A DNA stretch of 6,845 bases from JABIFK01 sp047619225. GTDB lineage: Bacteria; Latescibacterota; UBA2968. The position numbers and the translations under genes were made by a program. The notes beneath the pieces were generated by a model. The model ran no database searches, had not been told where the DNA came from, and worked only from the letters and a program-made list of their open reading frames with translations. Where the stretch lies: NCBI GenBank assembly GCA_047619225.1, contig JBLHJX010000292.1, forward strand, positions 1-6,845. The letters run 5' to 3'. Shown in pieces: positions 1-4,692 of this stretch (the stretch's first letter is position 1; the number at the start of each line of letters is the position of its first letter).

Positions 1-2
1 AG

Positions 3-791
3 ATGGATACGTTTTGCTCGGTAGGGGCAGATGGCATTTGTGTGGTGAGTGATTGGGATCGCACATTGACGTATCCTAAAACAGCAGATGGACAAGAGAC
101 AACGTCTTATTTGGTGATTGTGCATGGTGGGTACTTGGGTGACGGGTATCGCGATGAGATGGCGCGACTGTATGTGAAGTATCGGAGTATGGAATTGGCA
201 ACGGATGTTGCTGAGGTAGATAAGTTGCGTTCTATGAATGCGTGGTGGGTGGCAGCGTTTGAATTGTTAAAAGCGTTTGGTTTGACGCGTGAGATGATTC
301 AAGATGTGGGTACACGTGATGTGATGGTGTTGCGTGATGGTGCTGAGAAATTCTTTCAGGCATTGGATGGTGGGCATATTCCCTTGCAAGTGGTATCCGC
401 CGGATTAGGCGACGTTATTGTGGCATTTTTGGAAGCGAGAGGTTTAAAGCGAGATCATATGGATGTGGTGGCCAATTGGCTCCAGTTTGATGAACAAGGC
501 TTGGTGACTGGATGTGGTGAGCCTGTGATTCATAGTGCAAATAAAACGCAATTGGTTGATGTTGGTCAGTTGGGCGATCGAACGTGTGTTCTGTTATTGG
601 GCGATACGCTTGAAGATGCTGACATGGTGACGAACTTTGAAGGGGGCACGGTCATACGCGTGGGGTTTTTGAATGAGGATACACAAGCGGATCGCGCTGC
701 ATTTGCTGCTCAATATGATGTGGTCATAGAAAACAATGGCGATTTTGGATATGTGAATGATTTGCTGAGTTCGTGGATACTGGGGTGGTAA
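3..791 (+). CDS. UMPH-1 / cytosolic 5'-nucleotidase III-like HAD phosphatase, probably 5'-partial
   Basis: Predicted soluble Mg2+-dependent 5'-nucleotidase removing phosphate from (pyrimidine) nucleoside monophosphates. All four HAD motifs are visible: motif I SDWDRTLT (D17 nucleophile, D19 acid/base), motif II VVSAGLGDV (S132), motif III K181 in HSANKTQL, and motif IV LLLGDTLEDADM (D201, D205). Family-specific stretches also match animal NT5C3-type enzymes: GYLGDGYRDEM (43-53), WWVAAFELL (81-89), ANWLQFDEQG (157-166) and IRVGFLNE (218-225). No signal peptide or membrane segment is seen. The first ATG is at position 3 with no room for a ribosome binding site, and motif I lies closer to the N-terminus than in animal homologues, so the true start is probably outside the window. 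The gene ends 21 nt from the convergent operon. The family call is strong; substrate preference cannot be read from sequence. Confidence 0.87.
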   Translation: MDTFCSVGADGICVVSDWDRTLTYPKTADGQETTSYLVIVHGGYLGDGYRDEMARLYVKYRSMELATDVAEVDKLRSMNAWWVAAFELLKAFGLTREMIQDVGTRDVMVLRDGAEKFFQALDGGHIPLQVVSAGLGDVIVAFLEARGLKRDHMDVVANWLQFDEQGLVTGCGEPVIHSANKTQLVDVGQLGDRTCVLLLGDTLEDADMVTNFEGGTVIRVGFLNEDTQADRAAFAAQYDVVIENNGDFGYVNDLLSSWILGW

Positions 792-812
792 TTGTGCAAT
801 ATGTTTATATTT

Positions 813-1952
813 TTAGGCTGTTTCTCGTTCAATGATTTCCCAAACTTTTTGAATGTAAAAGCGATAGTTTTCGAGGGGCGTGCCGTTTGGGATGCGGTGA
901 TCGAGCGCCAGTATGCACCCGCCTGTGTTGATCATAGGCGGGATTTTGTATTCTAATTCGGCAACGATGTCTTCTTTGCTTCGGCGAATGATGTGTTTGT
1001 CGATGCCGCCATAAAAGGCAAGTTGGGTGCCGTATTGTTCGCGAACTTTGACAATGTCCATGTTGGATGCGGGTTCCATGGGGTGCATGAGATTGATGCC
1101 TGCATCAAGGAATGCGGGAATAACGGCATTCATATCGCCGTCGCTGTCCTGATCAAAGAGGCGGGTGCCGCGCTCTTGGAGCATGTCCCATACACGGTGA
1201 TAATAGGGTGCGATGAATTCGGCCACTTGGCGAGGGCCTGCAAGAGGGCCTGATTTTCCGGCCATGTCTTCGTGTACGCTGAGCAGATCAATTTGAACTT
1301 TTTGGGTGACGCGGTCGAGCACTGTTATGGCTGTTTGGGCAATGGTATTGAGGATGTCGTGAATGAGTTCGGGCTGTTCATAATAGGCAATGCACAAGGC
1401 TTCTTCACCCATGAGTTGGCGCGGTTCATCAAACCCACCTGGAATGCCCGCGCATAAGACACGGTGATTTTGAAGGTGGTTTTGTGCAACAGCTTCCCAG
1501 TCTTTTCCAAACCGTTTTTCGGAAAATTCATACCACGGTTTAATCTTGAGCCAGTCGTCCATGTTTTTGACGGGGTGGTCTAAGGGCAGTGGCAATGTGG
1601 CTATGCCTTTGCTGAGTTTCATGAGACGACCGAGTTCGTCACGTGAGAGAATATAATCGTCGGTTTCTTCGACCACTTCGGGTTTATGCCCGCCATGGAG
1701 ACCCGTTGAAACGGGAACGCGCCCTCGCTCTTCACAGCGGTATTGAAAGGCAGAAAAATCGAGTTCCTCGGGGGTGGCTCCTTGGGCTTCCCATTCTTCT
1801 TTGAGCCCGATGATGGGGCCGAAGATTTCGGTAAAGAGTGGCCGGTCGTTGCTCACAAAGGTCATGTGGTTAAGGTATTCTTCTCGCAACACCGTGGGGT
1901 GACGGGTGATGGCCAAGTCGGCGTGGGTGTTCCATTTGAGGGTTTTGGACAT
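813..1952 (-). CDS. URO-D superfamily protein, divergent methyltransferase-like paralog
   Basis: 379 residues with the TIM-barrel uroporphyrinogen decarboxylase/MtaA fold. Visible landmarks are MTFVSNDRPLFTEIFGP (30-46), VHEDMAGKSGPLAG (226-239), LFDQDSDGD (265-273), MHPMEPASNMD (289-299), YGGID (314-318) and DHRIPNGTPLENYRFY (351-366). It lacks the N-terminal RQAGR-type motif of heme-pathway HemE. It also lacks the His-x-Cys...Cys zinc triad of MtaA/MtbA: the barrel position that should read HxC is D268-S-D270. It is therefore probably not a canonical zinc thiol methyltransferase; a role on the methyl-donor side, or with another metal, is inference. It is the last gene of the operon, 17 nt after the DUF1638 stop. 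No AGGAGG-like site precedes its ATG, so it may rely on translational coupling. The start is kept because family-like sequence begins within about 30 residues of it. Confidence 0.82.
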   Translation of the reverse strand: MSKTLKWNTHADLAITRHPTVLREEYLNHMTFVSNDRPLFTEIFGPIIGLKEEWEAQGATPEELDFSAFQYRCEERGRVPVSTGLHGGHKPEVVEETDDYILSRDELGRLMKLSKGIATLPLPLDHPVKNMDDWLKIKPWYEFSEKRFGKDWEAVAQNHLQNHRVLCAGIPGGFDEPRQLMGEEALCIAYYEQPELIHDILNTIAQTAITVLDRVTQKVQIDLLSVHEDMAGKSGPLAGPRQVAEFIAPYYHRVWDMLQERGTRLFDQDSDGDMNAVIPAFLDAGINLMHPMEPASNMDIVKVREQYGTQLAFYGGIDKHIIRRSKEDIVAELEYKIPPMINTGGCILALDHRIPNGTPLENYRFYIQKVWEIIERETA

Positions 1953-1969
1953 GGTTTATAACACAGGGT

Positions 1970-2716
1970 TTATTTTGTTAGCGATTCTATTTGGATAATC
2001 TGCTCATCGTAACTGGGGCGAATGGTTTGGCCGGGGGGGATGATGAGGAAGTCTTCTTCGGGCCAGGGGCCATCGAGCCAGTTTTGGAGCAGGGTCATGT
2101 CGCCTTGTTGTTCTTCATATTTCCAGCCGCGTTTTTCACAGACTTCTTGGGCTTCTTTTTTATACGGTAGATGTGTGGTGAAATCGAAGTCGATGTAAAC
2201 GCCTCGAGAGTAGTGGCTGGTCCAGTCCCATAGGGTTTCCATTAAAAAGTGGGCGTTTTCTTCGCCGTATTTTTCGATCATGGTTTCAAGTGAGGTGTCG
2301 CCACCTAAGGCGGCACCTTGTCTGCGTTTGGGGCGTTCGTTGCCACGTTTTCTATGTTCGAGCCAACCTGAGGTGTAGTAATAGGTACCCGGGTTGGCAT
2401 GGAAGTGTTGGTGATACTGCTCTTTGGAGCCTAAAAAGAAGGTGATGCAGTCGTGTGCACGGGGCACGATGAGCTGGGTGTGCGTTGCTTGTAGACCGTT
2501 GAGCATGTTGTTGCACAGGCCATAACCGATCAAGATGCCATCATAACGATCGGCCTCTACGGCATTGATATGTTCTTGAATGTGGTGGACACCCACGTCG
2601 GGATTGTCGTGGTATCCTTGGCTCAAAAATTCGTGCTCAATTTGGTTGATGGATCGCGCGGCACCGTAGCACATTTCACGATAGGCTACTTCACAGGCGA
2701 TGAGTTTTAGAAACAC
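1970..2716 (-). CDS. DUF1638 domain protein (uncharacterised)
   Basis: 248 residues of the DUF1638 type, a family without an established activity as far as I know. Recognisable features are LKLIACEV near the start (C8), the glycine-rich IGYGLCNN (63-70, C68), the block IVPRAHDCITFFLGS (83-97, with H88 and C90), then PGTYYYTSGW (109-118). The repeated Cys/His positions could bind a metal or cofactor; this is inference. There is no signal peptide, so it is probably cytosolic. Translation starts at GTG, supported by AAGGAG eight nt upstream. It lies 23 nt after the corrinoid-protein stop and 17 nt before the second URO-D gene, so it is almost certainly co-transcribed with methyl-transfer genes. 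A supporting role in corrinoid methyl transfer (cofactor handling, reactivation or substrate binding) is the context-based guess. A charged stretch, HRKRGNERPKRRQG (121-134), is probably a surface loop. Confidence 0.82.
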   Translation of the reverse strand: MFLKLIACEVAYREMCYGAARSINQIEHEFLSQGYHDNPDVGVHHIQEHINAVEADRYDGILIGYGLCNNMLNGLQATHTQLIVPRAHDCITFFLGSKEQYHQHFHANPGTYYYTSGWLEHRKRGNERPKRRQGAALGGDTSLETMIEKYGEENAHFLMETLWDWTSHYSRGVYIDFDFTTHLPYKKEAQEVCEKRGWKYEEQQGDMTLLQNWLDGPWPEEDFLIIPPGQTIRPSYDEQIIQIESLTK

Positions 2717-2724
2717 GCGCAGGT

Positions 2725-2730
2725 CTCCTT
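2725..2730 (-). promoter_or_regulatory. Ribosome binding site fixing the GTG start of the DUF1638 gene
   Basis: On the - strand AAGGAG lies eight nt before a GTG codon. No in-frame ATG or GTG gives an equally good start, and the family-typical LKLIACEV follows directly, so this site decides the start. Confidence 0.75.
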
Positions 2731-2739
2731 TTGGGCGCG

Positions 2740-3384
2740 TTATATGGCCATTTCGGCGATCAATTCCCGGGCTCTTTCGGTTGCGGTTGCGGCATCGGCG
2801 GCATAACCGTGGGCACCAATTTTGTCGGCATATTCTTGGGTGATGGGTGCGCCTCCGATCATGATGCGTACATTGTCGGTGAGACCGGCAGCCTTTATGG
2901 CTTCAACGGTGGTTTGCAATGAGGCCATCGTGGTGGTGAGTAGGGCCGACATGCACACGATTTGTATGCCTTGTTCGCGAACCGATGCAACAAACGTATC
3001 TGGTGCGACATCAACACCTAAGTCAACGACTTCGAAACCTGCGCCTTCAAGCATCATGCCAACGAGGTTTTTGCCAATGTCGTGTAAATCACCTTTGACG
3101 GTGCCGATGCAAACTTTGCCCGAAGATTTAATTTTTGCTTCCAGCAATTTTGGGCGAATGAGTGCTAAGCCTGCTTTCATGGCACGCGCTGCAATGAGTA
3201 CTTCGGGAATGTAGAATTCGTTGTTTTTGAATCGCACACCCACAACATTCATGCCTGCAATGAGGCCTTCATGTAAGATGTCTTGAACGGGTATGTTTTC
3301 CTCTAAGGCTTTTTGCACAGCTTCAGATACGGCAGGTGCTTGCCCATTAATCACGTTTTCAGCAATGGCTTGTAAGTCGGCCAT
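2740..3384 (-). CDS. Methyltransferase corrinoid (cobalamin-binding) protein, MtbC/MttC/MtmC type
   Basis: 214 residues, the usual length for stand-alone corrinoid proteins that shuttle a methyl group on cobalt between two methyltransferases. The N-terminal helical cap spans about 1-85, with IPVQDILHEGLIAGMNVVG and FYIPEVLIAARAM. The Rossmann-type B12 domain follows, with TVKGDLHDIGKNLV (95-108). This is the D-x-H-x-x-G motif, and H101 is the expected lower axial ligand to cobalt. SALLTTTM (146-153) and GGAP (177-180) complete the dimethylbenzimidazole-tail pocket. The protein is soluble. Its ribosome binding site, AGGAGG five nt before the ATG, is among the best in the window. It sits between a URO-D-family gene (17 nt upstream) and DUF1638 (23 nt downstream). 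The family call is firm; which methyl donor it serves is unknown, so no gene symbol is given. Confidence 0.95.
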   Translation of the reverse strand: MADLQAIAENVINGQAPAVSEAVQKALEENIPVQDILHEGLIAGMNVVGVRFKNNEFYIPEVLIAARAMKAGLALIRPKLLEAKIKSSGKVCIGTVKGDLHDIGKNLVGMMLEGAGFEVVDLGVDVAPDTFVASVREQGIQIVCMSALLTTTMASLQTTVEAIKAAGLTDNVRIMIGGAPITQEYADKIGAHGYAADAATATERARELIAEMAI

Positions 3385-3401
3385 GGAGACCTCCTCTTAA
3401 A

Positions 3402-4448
3402 TTAGAATGATGTGCCCAGTTCATGTGCGGTTTCGTACATGGCCACAATGTTTTCAGGTGGACTCACAGCCTGAATGTTGTGGCAAGGGGCGAGGATGTA
3501 TCGATTTTGTTGGTTGAGTATTTCTATGTTGTCACGCACTTCGCGTTTGACATCGTCAACGGTGCCAAATGCGAGGGTGTGCTGGTTGTCTACACCGCCA
3601 TGGAAGATGAGTTGGGAGCCAAAGTCTTTCATGAGTGTTTCTCGATCCATATTTTGGCAGCGCCACTGGATGGGGTTGAGTACATCAATGCCCAAGTCGA
3701 TCATGGCGGGAATGATGTCGTGGATGGCACCGTCGCTGTGGAAGAAGACAAATACACCGGCATCGTGTGCCAAATGGATCATGCGTTTCATACGAGGCAG
3801 TAAAAAGGTGTGGATGTGTTGGGGTGAAAAGAGCAGGCTTTCTTGCCCACCCAGGTCTTCGGCCACATAACTGAGATCTACTTTGCCGGGTAGGGTTTCG
3901 TAAATGCGTTGGGTATTGGTGTAAGCCAGGTCAAAGAGTCTGTCGAGGCAATAATGGACGATGTCGGGGTTTTCGATGAGGTCCATAAAGGCTTGTACAT
4001 CGCCGCGTAGTTTTTTGTAGATGAGGAAGGGTTCGGAACCGCCTCCGCGAATGGGATAGTCTGCCCATTGCGCAACTTGTTCGGGTAGGTGGCTGTAGTC
4101 GTACCAGTCGGGGTTGGGCCAGATGTAGTGGGTTTTGATGGCTTCGACTGAGGGGTAATGTGCCAAGGGGGGTGAGATGCACTCATTGTAGGTGCCGCTG
4201 CCGTACTGAACGGCTTTGTGCTGGCAACCGAATACATCGGAATTTTTGCCAAGGGTGGGACCCCTGTAGCGGGGTGACACAGCGATGGCGCGGTCGATGT
4301 GGAGACGGGTGTAGAGGTCTCGGTCTGTGGCGCAGTTGAGATGTGCCAAGAGTTTTTGATGGGCTTCGGTGGTGGCCCAGTAATCTGTGGGTAGGCGATC
4401 TGGGCTTTGTTTGTTGAGTACTGCCAACCAACGTTCTTTGGGTGTCAT
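3402..4448 (-). CDS. URO-D family (MtaA-like) corrinoid methyltransferase
   Basis: 348 residues, full length for the MtaA/URO-D-like family, opening with the typical MTPKERWLAVLNKQSPDRLPTD. The barrel carries VFVFFHSDGAIHDIIPAMIDLGIDVLNPIQ (232-261), FHGGVDNQ (282-289) and a terminal ILAPCHNIQAVSPPENI (318-334). In MtaA/MtbA, zinc is bound by His-x-Cys and a later Cys. Here H237 and C322 stand at the first and last of these positions, but the middle ligand is D239. There is no HemE-type RQAGR motif, so it is not the heme decarboxylase. The likely role is methyl transfer to or from the corrinoid protein encoded 17 nt downstream; the acceptor (tetrahydrofolate or a thiol) cannot be told. It is the first gene of the operon, with AGGAGG seven nt before the ATG. 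The family is certain, the direction of methyl transfer is not. Confidence 0.88.
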   Translation of the reverse strand: MTPKERWLAVLNKQSPDRLPTDYWATTEAHQKLLAHLNCATDRDLYTRLHIDRAIAVSPRYRGPTLGKNSDVFGCQHKAVQYGSGTYNECISPPLAHYPSVEAIKTHYIWPNPDWYDYSHLPEQVAQWADYPIRGGGSEPFLIYKKLRGDVQAFMDLIENPDIVHYCLDRLFDLAYTNTQRIYETLPGKVDLSYVAEDLGGQESLLFSPQHIHTFLLPRMKRMIHLAHDAGVFVFFHSDGAIHDIIPAMIDLGIDVLNPIQWRCQNMDRETLMKDFGSQLIFHGGVDNQHTLAFGTVDDVKREVRDNIEILNQQNRYILAPCHNIQAVSPPENIVAMYETAHELGTSF

Positions 4449-4615
4449 GGCGCGGCCTCCTGATGTGGGTAAACTTGCAAAAGTCGTACCACGCCATATT
4501 TTTTAGAAAAAGGTTCAAATTCAGCATTTACATGTGTTAAGGATGTGTGGGTGGGGCAGGTGTGACGCGGAATTTGAGACATGGATGTCTCTTGCGTAAG
4601 GGCGGAAAATAGCTG
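4449..4615 (-). promoter_or_regulatory. Leader and promoter region of the methyltransferase operon
   Basis: About 167 bp between the restored tail of the large gene and the first operon gene. It holds a perfect inverted repeat (separate entry) and the AGGAGG site at 4456-4461. No sigma-70 promoter is convincing: TTGAAC (4513-4518) is followed by TATGGC after only 14 nt, and TTAACA (4535-4540) has no good -10 at the right distance. I recognise no B12 riboswitch core in it. That a promoter lies here is inferred from the gap size and the change of gene type. Confidence 0.5.
4576..4591. promoter_or_regulatory. Perfect 7+7 bp inverted repeat, candidate operator
   Basis: GAGACAT-GG-ATGTCTC is a perfect inverted repeat with a 2-nt centre, lying 128 bp upstream of the operon's first ATG. 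Its size and symmetry suit a dimeric repressor or activator. Neither strand has a T-run after it, so an intrinsic terminator is unlikely. I saw no second full copy in the window. The binding protein is unknown. Confidence 0.5.
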
Positions 4616-4692
4616 TTAAGATGGGGTTTGGCCAAATTGGAAGGGGAAGAGGATAAAGTCGGCAAAGTTGGTGGCACCATCGTTATTAAAAA
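4616..4692 (-). pseudogene. Out-of-frame dockerin/EF-hand-like C-terminal tail of the large gene
   Basis: The large gene stops at TAA (4688-4686) just after a run of five T on its coding strand (4692-4688). Reading with four T continues the protein through DFNNDGATNFADF and ILFPFQFGQ to a TAA at 4618-4616. The first stretch matches a calcium loop of the dockerin/EF-hand type, D-x-N-x-D-G-x(5)-D: D1, N3, D5, G6 and D12 are all present. It is followed by the hydrophobic DFILF...FG helix seen in C-terminal repeats of secreted proteins in some uncultured phyla. Only one such loop is present, whereas classical dockerins have two. Either the run is a one-base sequencing or assembly error, or the gene has recently lost its tail. 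A conserved motif in the shifted frame directly after the stop is hard to explain by chance. Confidence 0.7.

Noticed and set aside
798..814. AATAT-GTTT-ATATT hairpin followed by T in the convergent gap, as a terminator
   Set aside because: Only five A/T pairs, too weak for a convincing terminator; the gap otherwise shows nothing.
993..1253. Open frames on the + strand opposite the - strand genes (also around 2822-3214 and 3423-3870)
   Set aside because: Shadows of well-recognised - strand genes, with no family resemblance of their own.
2740..3384. Fragment of cobalamin-dependent methionine synthase (MetH)
   Set aside because: It is a complete stand-alone protein of normal length with its own start and stop, in a URO-D operon; no other MetH domains are nearby.
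3402..4448. Heme-pathway uroporphyrinogen decarboxylase (hemE)
   Set aside because: Neither URO-D gene has the N-terminal RQAGR-type motif, and both sit with a corrinoid protein, not heme genes.
4513..4518. TTGAAC as a sigma-70 -35 box
   Set aside because: The only possible -10 (TATGGC) is poor and the spacer is 14 nt, too short.
4449..4615. Frame after the restored tail's stop stays open up to the first operon gene
   Set aside because: The translation shows no motif or second calcium loop, and no start with a ribosome binding site; treated as non-coding.
4627..4640. TTTGGCCAAA palindrome overlapping CCAAATTGG, as an operator
   Set aside because: Short, and it lies inside the restored coding tail of the large gene, so coding constraint explains it as well.
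4669..4679. TGGTGGCACCA mini-hairpin after the large gene, as a terminator
   Set aside because: Single-base loop and no T-run on the - strand; it also falls in the restored coding tail.
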